IMG/VR virus record: IMGVR_UViG_3300029309_000316
Location: 1 to 25,480 of that record
Direction: 5' to 3' (one strand)
From: a virus
Length of the DNA stretch: 25,480 nucleotides
Shown here: in pieces, positions 16,273 through 25,200 of the stretch
Layout: each line of letters begins with the position of its first letter
Position numbering within the stretch: position 1 is the first letter of the stretch
Notes under the pieces: model-generated
Told to the model about the DNA's origin: nothing
The model's input: the letters and a program-made list of their open reading frames with translations, nothing else
Databases searched by the model: none
Position numbers and translations under genes: made by a program

Positions 16273-18615
16273 TTAAACGTCCATATCCAAGCCTTGACCC
16301 ATCACGTCATTACCTGACGACTCAAACTTTTCTGGACTTTCTCTTTGATCTTTACGATCTTCTTTCATACTGTCTTGCTGTACTTTAGCATCTGCTTCCA
16401 TACCTTTGAGTTTTCTATTTATTTCAAACTCATGATCCATTAATTCTTTTTTAAGCCTAGCCTCTTCTCTCATGTATTGCATTTTTAAATCATTTTGAGT
16501 TTTAGCCATATCCATTTGAGACTGAGTTCTAGCTTGTTCTTCTTGCATTTTAGCTTGTGAGGCAGCTTGTGCAGCTTGTTGATTTGTTTGTGACTGCATT
16601 TTCATGTTTCTTTCAGCTGCTTGTTGATCTTTTTCAGCTTTCTTTTTTCTACGTAGTTTTAACAACTGATTAGCCATTTTTATATTTTTCACCTCGCGTA
16701 AATCAATAGCATCATCTAAATCTATTAACTTAGCTTGTAAAGCCATTTGTATGTTGTTTTCTAACACTTGTTTTTCTTCTTCATCTGGCATTAGCTGTAT
16801 AAATATACCAAAGTCATACAAGTGTAATTCTGCTAATTCTTTTAACGTAGCTACATTGTGAGCTCCTATAGCTTGTATAAACGCTTCTTTAGTTGGTGAA
16901 TATTCTATAATATCAGATATTCTTAATGATAACTGTTCTGCAGCTTCTACTGTTAAAAATAAACTAGCATCTAGTATATGCCTTGTTGCTACATTAGAAT
17001 TAGCAGCTGCTATTTTTTGTATACCTACTAACGATCTTGAATCAGGTGTAGAAGCATCTCTAGCCTCATTTAAACCGGTTACATCTCTAATCATTTGTAA
17101 GTAATAATTATAATTACCTATTAATGATTGTAATTTACCACCAGCACCTTGACCATTTGATATTTCTTGTATTGGTATTTTACCAGGATTACCATCACCG
17201 TCTTGAGTAAACGATCTACCAATAACACTACCTGTTTGGAAAAACATGTTTAATGCTTCTTGCGGATTATAATTTGTTCCGTTACCAAGATCAACTTCTG
17301 CTAAACCATCAATATCTAAATAAACACCGTCTGGTACCATACGTGATAATACTTGTTGTATTTTTAAATGAGTTAGCTGTATCATATCAGCAAAACCAGT
17401 TATTCTACTAACAACTGATTCTATTTTACCTCTATACATTTTAGGTGCAACTAAAGAATAATTCATTTTTACTTTATTAAAATCACTCTTATCTCTCATC
17501 ATGTTGTCTGCTTTTTGCCACTTCAACATAATATCTGTACCTAATATTTTAGCGCCTTCAAACAAAACCTCACAAGCTTTTTGTGTTCTTACAAAATCAA
17601 CTTGTTTTTCTGCTGGAGGATTAAACGTGTCATCTTTTTTTATAGCTTTTTCTCCGCCAGTACTAGTTGTTTTAATTTTATAAACATCGTTCATATATGT
17701 TTTATAATTAAAATACAACACAGATATTTTATTTCTATCTCTATTATAGCTTTGCATCCTATTATCTGCCATTCTAGTATATCTTTTATCTATACTTTCG
17801 AGATCAGCTTCTGTTAATTGAGGAAACTCTTTTACAAGTTCATTTATAGGTATGTATTTAACTTCACCTATATAATATATGTCTTCAAAATAAGGAGAGT
17901 CACTGTGTGAATAAACTATATTTGCCGGATCAACATACTGTACTCTAGCCCCTTCAGACCAATCAAAAGTTGTTTTTACACAACCAATACCTAGTACAGT
18001 TAAATCTTCTAAACATCTTCTTCGTACTAAATCATACTTACTACCTTCTAGCAAAACATTTATAGCTTGTTCATTTGCCATTTCAACTTCTTGTTTGTAA
18101 GTTAATTGCATATGAAGCCTTAACTCTTCTAATGTTTCTGGCAGCTGCTCAGGATCTGTTTTAGATAAATCCATATTAAACTGCTGTTTAGCTTGATTGT
18201 TAAAATCTTTTGTACGCATGTCTTTTAACAAGTCTTCCATGTACTCTGTTCTCTTTGCCATACCATACTGGTCTTGAGAATATGCTTTTATATCAAAACT
18301 TCTATTTGCCATACCGTTGACAACTATATCAACAAACTTAGGTATAATAGGTACTGGCGTCCAGTCTAAATTAAGATAAGACAAATCACCATTTATAGAC
18401 AACTCGTCTTTGTATTTTTGTATTGATTGTTCACCTCTCGCGTATAATCTAAGATTATGAAACTTTCTCTGCGTTTGAGAATATCGGTTAGAAGCAGGAC
18501 CATCAAACCACTCTAGCTCAATAGCTCTAGCTACTTTTAACCCGTACTTGTCAGAAACTTTTTCTAAGTCACTAACAACTTGAGAAGGAAATTCTTTATA
18601 TAGAGAATCTGCCAT
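16273..18615 (-). CDS. Portal protein
   Basis: This 780-residue protein follows terminase by 1 bp. The early region (residues 30-110) with ...YSQTQRKFHNLRLYARGEQ and VPIIPKFVDIVVNGMANR is the typical opening of podophage portals. The centre carries VLGIGCVKTTFDW and YVDPANIVYSHSDSPYFEDI, the wing-domain pattern. YYLQMIRDVTGLNEARDAS (about 505-523) marks the helical crown-stem part, with the Gln/Asn/Ala-rich helices that line the channel. The last 140 residues are a long Lys/Glu/Gln-rich coiled coil, comparable with the C-terminal barrel of P22 portal. It forms the dodecameric ring for DNA entry and docks TerL and the connector proteins. The length fits large podophage and crAss-like portals (700-800 residues). 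Confidence 0.9.
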   Translation of the reverse strand: MADSLYKEFPSQVVSDLEKVSDKYGLKVARAIELEWFDGPASNRYSQTQRKFHNLRLYARGEQSIQKYKDELSINGDLSYLNLDWTPVPIIPKFVDIVVNGMANRSFDIKAYSQDQYGMAKRTEYMEDLLKDMRTKDFNNQAKQQFNMDLSKTDPEQLPETLEELRLHMQLTYKQEVEMANEQAINVLLEGSKYDLVRRRCLEDLTVLGIGCVKTTFDWSEGARVQYVDPANIVYSHSDSPYFEDIYYIGEVKYIPINELVKEFPQLTEADLESIDKRYTRMADNRMQSYNRDRNKISVLYFNYKTYMNDVYKIKTTSTGGEKAIKKDDTFNPPAEKQVDFVRTQKACEVLFEGAKILGTDIMLKWQKADNMMRDKSDFNKVKMNYSLVAPKMYRGKIESVVSRITGFADMIQLTHLKIQQVLSRMVPDGVYLDIDGLAEVDLGNGTNYNPQEALNMFFQTGSVIGRSFTQDGDGNPGKIPIQEISNGQGAGGKLQSLIGNYNYYLQMIRDVTGLNEARDASTPDSRSLVGIQKIAAANSNVATRHILDASLFLTVEAAEQLSLRISDIIEYSPTKEAFIQAIGAHNVATLKELAELHLYDFGIFIQLMPDEEEKQVLENNIQMALQAKLIDLDDAIDLREVKNIKMANQLLKLRRKKKAEKDQQAAERNMKMQSQTNQQAAQAASQAKMQEEQARTQSQMDMAKTQNDLKMQYMREEARLKKELMDHEFEINRKLKGMEADAKVQQDSMKEDRKDQRESPEKFESSGNDVMGQGLDMDV

Positions 18616-18616
18616 G

Positions 18617-20833
18617 TTATTGTTTAATTATTTTTGAATTTGTTCCTTTATTGCTATACTTAGCAATTTTTATATTTACCGGTGCCTTTTTCATTAGTGG
18701 GTTTGGTTTGTATAAGTGTCTATTACAGGCCATTATAGCTAAACCAGAACTAATAGTTGCATCGTATTTTGTTCTTTTATTTATATCAAATCTACTCCAG
18801 TCATTTAACGTAGAATTAAAATACATATTACCAAAGCCGTTTTTAGTTTGTCCAACTTTTTCTTGTATATACATTTCAATAGCAGCAGCGTGCGCTTGCT
18901 TTATATCTTCGCTAGTGTTTGGTATACCACCTATTTCTTTTTCTGTTGTAGACAGTTTGTTCCAAACTTTATCAGGTCTGTTCATACTAAAACCTCTATA
19001 ACCTCTACGCCTTAAATGATATAACAGCCTAGGTTTGTTGTTTTCAGCAAGCATAGGCATGCCATAAAAAATTAAAGCCATTAATACGTCTTCAAAAAAT
19101 ATTTCAGCTGTTTGTGGTCTAGCTACGTATTCTAAAAAAAATTGACTAGGTGGACAGTCTTCCATGCTAAACTTAGTTAAACCATGTAAAGCGCCTTTTG
19201 AACCTTTACCGTCTACCGTGCCACTAATATCGTAGCTATCGCAACCAAAAGCACCCATATGATCGTTGCCCGGATATTTAATGCCATTTTTTATTATTAT
19301 GTTATTTTGTAGGTGTGTAGGTGGTACCCAAGTTATTTTAAACCTACCGTTAGCATCAGGGTAAAAAATAACTCTTGAGTCTTTAATACCGTTTAACCAT
19401 TGAAAACTTCCTTGACTAACACCTAAAGTTCTACCTAATTCTTCGTTATAATCTATTTGCTCGTATATTTTAATAAGATTAAATATACTGTTTTGAGCCT
19501 CATCTCTAAACGCGTGTTCTGTAGTTCTTGGAAACTGCCTGTAAAACTCGTTTAACGCGTCTTGATCGTTTTTTAAACCATCAGCTTCGTTTTGCCAATG
19601 ATCTATTACTCCTATGTCTATTAACTCTCCGTCTGGGGCGAAGACATCATCACTAGGCGTATCAAAAACAGGACGTCCGTATTCGTCAATAAAGCCTTCG
19701 TAGTTCCATTCCATTGGGATAAAGAGAGAATACAAGCCAGACTTTGTTTGTCCATTCCTATTTCTTTGAGTAACGTCTGATGCATTGTATAGTTTTTTAA
19801 AGTTATCACCTCCTTTATCTAACGCGTTAGATGTTGAACCCATCATACACTTACCTATAATTCTACTACCTAATCGTAAACATGTTTTTGTAACACGCCA
19901 GTTGTTTAATATGTTATCAGGCCTTTCCCATTTACCGCTTTCATCATGTACTAGCAGCTGAAGCTTTTCTCCATCATAACTGTTGTCACCTGTATTTTTC
20001 CAATCAATAGTAGTATCAAGTCCAACCAAGTCTTCCTGCTTTTCGTTAGCAGTAATTTTTTTACGAGTAAACTTACTCGCAGGTACACGGTAAGCAAGCT
20101 CAGACTTAGGTCTATCCATACCATCTTGTATCGGTTTAAAAAAGAACGGGTAATTAACCGATATTGGTACAATTTTATCTGTAAACATTTTCTTAGCATC
20201 AGCTCCAGTTTTTGATAATACACCAAACCTTGCATCACTAGATATTGTAGCTTGGTTAACTGTTTCAGATGAAGACATAAAAGAAAAGCCAGATCGTCTG
20301 TTTTTAAGATAACACATACCATAGCATCTTTTGTCAGCCTTACAAGCTTCCCAGAATATATAAAACAATCTGTTTGCTTCTCTAAAATCTGGTGCGCCTA
20401 CATCAATTTTACTCCATTGTAAATACATGTAGTGTGTTCCTGTTATATATGTTGGTTTTTTATTATTGCTAAACCAAAAACCTTCTTCTCTTCTTTTAAA
20501 CTCTTCGTCTATATAATCATACCATTTGTCTTTAGACTCTTCAGGATATGATCTCCAGTCAAATATATTTTTAAGTTTTGATAATTCTTTTGGGTAGGCT
20601 ATTTGCTGCCATTTATTTTCTTCATGCAAGTACACATTTTTTGGTTGCATTGGTAAAGCAATTTGCAACCCTTGTATTTCATATATTTCACCAATAGTAC
20701 CATCTTTTGATATAATGATAATATCATGCTCTTTATTATATCCATATTCCCATTTTTTATTTCTGTTAAACCTTTTTAAAGTATTGCTTTTAACAGGTTG
20801 TACTATTTTGTACAGTGTTTGCTCGTAACTCAT
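18617..20833 (-). CDS. terL: Terminase large subunit (TerL)
   Basis: This 738-residue protein is the DNA-packaging motor with ATPase and nuclease domains. A deviant Walker A is seen at KNRRSGFS (177-184). The lysine stands at the first position rather than before the Ser, as in lambda gpA. Walker B is LQLLVHDES (291-299), with Asp297 and catalytic Glu298. A coupling motif GSTS follows at 332-335. The C-terminal RNase H-like nuclease is marked by GAFGCDSYD (Asp532), LAENN (Glu598 region) and KYDATISSGLA (Asp691). The N-terminal 110 residues are an extra beta-rich extension before the ATPase. Its ATG overlaps the stop of the upstream 91-residue gene by 4 bp (ATGA), so translation is coupled. 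An AAGGA sequence lies upstream, but inside coding sequence, so it may be coincidence. Confidence 0.95.
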   Translation of the reverse strand: MSYEQTLYKIVQPVKSNTLKRFNRNKKWEYGYNKEHDIIIISKDGTIGEIYEIQGLQIALPMQPKNVYLHEENKWQQIAYPKELSKLKNIFDWRSYPEESKDKWYDYIDEEFKRREEGFWFSNNKKPTYITGTHYMYLQWSKIDVGAPDFREANRLFYIFWEACKADKRCYGMCYLKNRRSGFSFMSSSETVNQATISSDARFGVLSKTGADAKKMFTDKIVPISVNYPFFFKPIQDGMDRPKSELAYRVPASKFTRKKITANEKQEDLVGLDTTIDWKNTGDNSYDGEKLQLLVHDESGKWERPDNILNNWRVTKTCLRLGSRIIGKCMMGSTSNALDKGGDNFKKLYNASDVTQRNRNGQTKSGLYSLFIPMEWNYEGFIDEYGRPVFDTPSDDVFAPDGELIDIGVIDHWQNEADGLKNDQDALNEFYRQFPRTTEHAFRDEAQNSIFNLIKIYEQIDYNEELGRTLGVSQGSFQWLNGIKDSRVIFYPDANGRFKITWVPPTHLQNNIIIKNGIKYPGNDHMGAFGCDSYDISGTVDGKGSKGALHGLTKFSMEDCPPSQFFLEYVARPQTAEIFFEDVLMALIFYGMPMLAENNKPRLLYHLRRRGYRGFSMNRPDKVWNKLSTTEKEIGGIPNTSEDIKQAHAAAIEMYIQEKVGQTKNGFGNMYFNSTLNDWSRFDINKRTKYDATISSGLAIMACNRHLYKPNPLMKKAPVNIKIAKYSNKGTNSKIIKQ

Positions 20834-21105
20834 TTTGATCTTCCTTCTGCAAAGCCTTTAAATACTCTTTCTTTTTTTTCTTCGGTATTTTTCCCCTCAA
20901 GTATGTTTTCTTCTTCCTGTATTCTGTTAAGTATCTCAAATGCGTCAAATATAGCTAGTTTTTTAGTAGCTGCGGCATTTTTAAGTCTATCAGCTGATAT
21001 ATCATCTCCAGAGTCAACAATGTCTTCTTTAGCTACTTTTATTAACTCTTCAACAGCTCTATGCCCAGCTTGGATTATACGTTTCTTCGTTTCCTTGACA
21101 TTCAT
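20830..21105 (-). CDS. Small helical protein before TerL; possible terminase small subunit
   Basis: This 91-residue protein is almost entirely helical, with two parts. A basic N-terminus (KETKKRIIQAGHRAVEELIKVA) is followed by a second helical region with the pattern ADRLKNAAATKKLAIFDAFEIL (about 39-60). The C-terminus is charged. It ends in a 4-bp ATGA overlap with TerL, the classical place of the small terminase subunit, and its size suits a minimal DNA-recognition subunit. No helix-turn-helix is clear, so the assignment is inferred only from position and helicity. It overlaps the end of the GroES-like gene by 47 bp in another frame. It has no alternative in-frame Met, so this start seems real. 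Confidence 0.7.
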   Translation of the reverse strand: MNVKETKKRIIQAGHRAVEELIKVAKEDIVDSGDDISADRLKNAAATKKLAIFDAFEILNRIQEEENILEGKNTEEKKERVFKGFAEGRSK

Positions 21106-21655
21106 ATTTTATTGTAATTAAATTTAAGTTGACTTTATAAAGTCTTTGTCCATCTATAACAAACTCATACCTAGCTCCTTTTTGAGCAAAACCAAGTATA
21201 TCACCTTTTTTATACTCGTCGTTGCCGTAAACAACTTTACCAATAAATTTTTCTTTTTCATTTGAAAACTTATCGTCTTGTTTTAATGGTTGTAAAAATA
21301 TATAACCTTTTAAAGGTTTCCAGGTATTATTTTGTTTTACAGCGTATATTTGGTCATGATATACAGAGTATAAGTTTTCGCTAATAAAATTAGAGCTATT
21401 TCTTTCATTACCCTGCACATCGTGCCACCTTCTAAATACATTGTGGTGTATTATAATTTCATCGCCTTTTTTTACACCTGTGTTATTTTCTAGTATAGGA
21501 TTAGATACAACACGTGCTTTTCTATTTATAAATTTGTGATTGAATATATCTGTGTTTAAAACTAATTCTTTTTCACCTAATTTTTTTACGTTGTTATATC
21601 TATTCCCAATAGGCTCTACAATAAAATTATAGATACTTTTCATTTGCCTTAGCAT
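21059..21655 (-). CDS. Tandem GroES-like (co-chaperonin fold) protein
   Basis: I chose ATG 21655 (198 residues). The frame extends to TTG 21667, and ATG 21643 is also possible. The sequence reads as two GroES-like halves. Residues 8-107 run from YNFIVEPIGNRYNN through a hydrophobic LVL (31-33), then ARVVSNP and VKKGDEIIIHHNV (61-73), ending in SVYHDQIYAV (97-106). Residues 117-183 run GYIFLQPLK, FIGKVVYGN, YKKGDILGFAQKG, then YEFVIDGQRLYKVNLNLI. The order 'barrel strand, GKVV, KxGD, IDG...Y.V' is that of Cpn10. LVL could correspond to the IVL tripeptide of the GroES mobile loop. T4 gp31 is a known phage GroES substitute needed for capsid folding. A similar role in capsid folding is inferred here. 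No search was made. Confidence 0.75.
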   Translation of the reverse strand: MLRQMKSIYNFIVEPIGNRYNNVKKLGEKELVLNTDIFNHKFINRKARVVSNPILENNTGVKKGDEIIIHHNVFRRWHDVQGNERNSSNFISENLYSVYHDQIYAVKQNNTWKPLKGYIFLQPLKQDDKFSNEKEKFIGKVVYGNDEYKKGDILGFAQKGARYEFVIDGQRLYKVNLNLITIKYECQGNEETYNPSWA

Positions 21656-21663
21656 TTCTTTTT

Positions 21664-21894
21664 TCAATACTGCAAGTTGTATTCTACAGACACAGCCATG
21701 TTTTTATTAAAATCTTTCCAAGGTATAACCTCTTTGTTTTTTTTAATATAAATAGAATATTTATCTACCTCTTCTATTATATCACATATCGTGTGTCCAC
21801 CATAAACTTCTTGACCAACTGCATAATGCATTGCATCGTTTTTATAGTCTTTACCTACGCTAATTTTACGAATCAGCTTGTCCATTATCTTCAT
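21664..21894 (-). CDS. Conserved small protein of unknown function
   Basis: This 76-residue basic protein (start ATG 21894, or the second ATG at 21885) has the pattern DYKNDAMHYAVGQEVYGG (about 16-33) followed by HTICDIIEEVDKYSIYIKK and VIPWKDFNK. It looks like a compact alpha/beta domain, possibly SH3-like (short strands around a VGQ turn), with no enzyme motif. It overlaps the 92-residue gene by 29 bp. Its stop lies just before the GroES-like gene and would overlap a TTG start at 21667 by 4 bp. I recall similar small proteins in this position in uncultured marine phages but not their role. Confidence 0.7.
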   Translation of the reverse strand: MKIMDKLIRKISVGKDYKNDAMHYAVGQEVYGGHTICDIIEEVDKYSIYIKKNKEVIPWKDFNKNMAVSVEYNLQY

Positions 21895-22144
21895 GATATT
21901 TTAATGAACCATCTCTTACGTCAACATCTGCTTTACCGTAAGCTTTTTCAAGTTCTCCTTGCATTTCAGTAACTTGATTTTGAAGAGTAACAAGAGCGTG
22001 TAAAGAGTTATGTTTTCTTTGCTCTAAAGCGCCAATTTCTCTTTGATGCATCTCTATTTGAGTTACAAGTTCTTGTAAGCTTTTTAATTCTTCTTCAGTT
22101 AGTTTTTGTGGTTTAAGGTCCACCACCTCTTCTTTTTTTGCCAT
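21866..22144 (-). CDS. Small coiled-coil protein of unknown function
   Basis: This 92-residue protein has a coiled-coil centre (about residues 15-70: EEELKSLQELVTQIEMHQRE and GALEQRKHNSLHALVTLQNQ, with heptad-like L/I/V spacing). The acidic tail includes DVDVRDGSLKYHED. It starts with ATG behind an A/T-only leader (TAAAATAAAATAAA before the ATG), the clearest example of the Bacteroidota-style leader in this window. It is the first gene after the 63-bp gap that follows the fibre gene, so it opens the packaging-capsid operon. The function is not known; it may bind another virion or packaging protein. Confidence 0.7.
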   Translation of the reverse strand: MAKKEEVVDLKPQKLTEEELKSLQELVTQIEMHQREIGALEQRKHNSLHALVTLQNQVTEMQGELEKAYGKADVDVRDGSLKYHEDNGQADS

Positions 22145-22207
22145 TTTATTTTATTTTAGTTAATTTCTATTTATAATATCACATATAATAACGAGTAATT
22201 ACACTTG
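22145..22207 (-). promoter_or_regulatory. A/T-rich gap between fibre gene and packaging operon (possible late promoter)
   Basis: This 63-bp gap is one of only three longer gaps and separates the fibre gene from the packaging-capsid genes. On the minus strand it holds TATTATAAAT, a -10-like sequence, and GTAATTAC, an 8-bp palindrome. No good TAnnTTTG (Bacteroidota -7) box and no terminator hairpin were found. A promoter here is plausible but weakly supported. Confidence 0.25.
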
Positions 22208-25200
22208 TTATCCTCCTCCTTCTGCTTGTTCAAAGGCCGCTAGCGTTCTAGTTACAGTACCTTCTTCACCGCTTATTTTTACTTTTACATTACCACTACT
22301 ATCTAAATATATTACAGCTTTACCAGAATCTGGATCACTAGGTGTTGCGCCAGCTGTTAAATGTATTGGTTTTTGAAAATCAATTTTATCATGTTCAAAC
22401 TGTACTACCGTAACTTCACCACTAGCTCCAGCTGTAGAATTATTTGCTCTTATTTGAACCTTACCACTAGAAGCTCTATTGGTAATAGCAACACGGTTTG
22501 AACCTGGGAACAACATAGCATACTTATTACTACCAGTAGAATCTTTATATGTTATACCTTCGTTACCACCACCGTTAGTACCTGTAAATTGTAGTTGTCC
22601 AGCTGCACTAGTAAATAATAAATTATCTTTAACAGTAACATCATCGCTACTTAAACCTAATTGAGCATTACCAGCAGTACCTATAGTTATGGTATTTGTT
22701 CCAAAAGTTATTTTAGTATCAGTATCACCTGTATGTATTATATTTCCAGCAACATTTATATCTGTAAAACTACTACCACCACCACCACCAGCATTAGCAT
22801 CTACATAAGCTTTTGTTGCAGCGTGTAAATTTGAAGTTGGAGCACCTGATAGAGTTAAAGCGCCTGTCATTGTTCCACCGTCTTTTTGTAAAGCACCACT
22901 AGCTAGTTCTTGATTACTTACTACAGTAGTATTATTTGAAACCTCAGTATCAAAATCTGATATTGTACTAGCAGCTTGTGTACCCGTGTGGTTTGATCTA
23001 GTTAACAACGTTTCATCATCAGAGTTTGCAGTAGCACTAGTAGCTATGCCATCTAGTTTAGTTTTGTCACCGTTAGCAAAAGCTCCTTCTGATGGCTTTG
23101 GCTGTAAGCTACTTAAATCTTGATCACCAGTTAACGTAGTACCATTAGCAACTACATTACCTGTTACTGTTACACTACCACCTAAAGTTAAAGCCCCACT
23201 TATATCAGCGTTACCATTAATGTCTAAGCTACCACCTGTTAAAGAATAACTACCAGCAGAAAGAGGACCACCAAAAGTTGTTTGAACAGGGTTTGCTGAA
23301 AGATCTGCGGTAAATATAGCTGCATTATTGCCAACGTCATCTATTCTAAAAGTATTACCATTAACATCCATCTCAATAGATCTACCATTTGTATCTTCAA
23401 GAATTAAATTTGGAGCAGTGCTACTTATTGTTAAATCTCCTGTCATCGTATCACCTGACTTAGCAACACCACCAATATCTAAAAGCGATTCTGCTCCAGT
23501 TCTATAATAAATTCTGTTACCAGAATCAATAACTAAAAATTTATCTAAGTCAACTGTTGAGTTGGTTACTGTGTCCACAGATAAGTGACCAGATATATCA
23601 GCATTACCGTTTATGTCTAAAGAAGTTGCTTGTAGTTCACCAGTTACAACTGTATTATCTTGAAGTTGAATAGTACCTCCATTAGTATTAATTTTAACAT
23701 TTCCACCTGATATTTCATTTACAATAGAAAAACCATTATCTGTTGCACCTCCAAAACCTGTGAATGCTTTTCTACCATCGCTAATACCGTCAGGGAACCA
23801 TTGTATGTAAGAATGGTCAGTGCCAACTAAATTCATAGTAGCGGCGTTTTGCGTTACTTGAAGATTACCAGCTATATCAGCGCTGCCATTTATGTCTAAG
23901 CTACCAGCTGTTAAAGAGTTGCTACCAGCTGTAACGTTAGTTGAGAAAGTTGCAGCAGTTGAACTAAGAACTAAATAGTTTGCAGACGCATCGCCATTTC
24001 TAAAATTATGTGCTGAACCATCTACAAATATTTGATTGTTAGGTGATTTTATATGAACATAACTTGAATCTGCTTGTATAAGTAAATGATTGCTACCTCG
24101 GAAATTTGAACCCTGACTTAAACTAAGTGAGCGTCCAGATGATGAGTGGCTATTAGAAATATCACCTTGAAAAGTTGCATTACCACTTGAGTTAACTTTA
24201 AACCTTTCGTTACCACCATTAAGAACTGCAAAGTCGGCACCATCTACTTTTACGTGTCCCCATCTTACTGATGACTGCCCAATATTAAGCGTGTCAGAAT
24301 TATCAGCGTCTGATTGTATGTAAGAATTGCTTCTGCTTAAAACTAATCCTGAGGATTTAAGAGTTGATGTATCACTACCATCTGTTGCAATAACATCTCC
24401 AGTGGCTGTTATATTGCCGGATGTTGCTATAGTACCTCCAGTAGCATCTAAAGTAATAGCTGCAGTTGTATTATTATATAATCTTAATAAACCTTCATTT
24501 GTTTTCCCATAGTTTATCGCTACACCACTAGCATGATCGGCAAATATATGAAAATGACCACCACCTTGTTGTAATGTTGTGGTTCTACCATGTGAACTTG
24601 CTAATTCAAGTTGAGCTTCAGCTGCACTAGACTGTATTTTGCCAGTTGATGTTATAGCGCCTGAACCAATTGTACTATTAAAAGTTGCAGCACCAGTAAA
24701 AGCAAGTGCTGAACCTTGAAGAGTTGTGGCTGCGCTAGAAGAACCAAATGTTGATACTCCATTGTTTAAATCTATAGACGAAGCGTTACCAACAACAAAT
24801 ATTTGTCTATCACTTAAAAACCTATGATAATTTGTAGTATCACCAGAATGATAAATATATTCAGGTATAGTTAAACTTCCTGTATTTAACACTACGTTTC
24901 CTGCAAAAGTTGATGTACCTGTAGATATAGTTGTTGTTGCAGCTACAGCAGCATCTGTATTTGATTTGTATAAATTAAAAGTGGTATCACTACCGTTATA
25001 CGAAGAGTTTATTTCTGCATATTCAAAGTTATTCCAACTTGTTTCAAAACGTGTAGAGTGCACAAAGTTACCACCTTTAATTTTCATACGTGAATTACCA
25101 CCTTCATTAAAAGAAGTTAAAGTTGTTCTTGCCGTGGTAGCGTTGGCTGTATCTCCTAATCTTAAACCATTATCATGGTTAATAAGAAGCTGACCAGTCA

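Noticed and set aside
18651-19001. Plus-strand open frames (for example 18651-19001, 12769-13197 and 20798-21121)
   Set aside because: They lie opposite well-supported genes, are rich in Phe/Ser/Leu as expected for the antisense of A-rich coding DNA, and show no recognisable protein pattern.
21656-21667. TTG at 21667 as start of the GroES-like gene
   Set aside because: ATG at 21655 has a good A-rich leader and ATG 21643 directly precedes the fold. TTG is possible but less likely.
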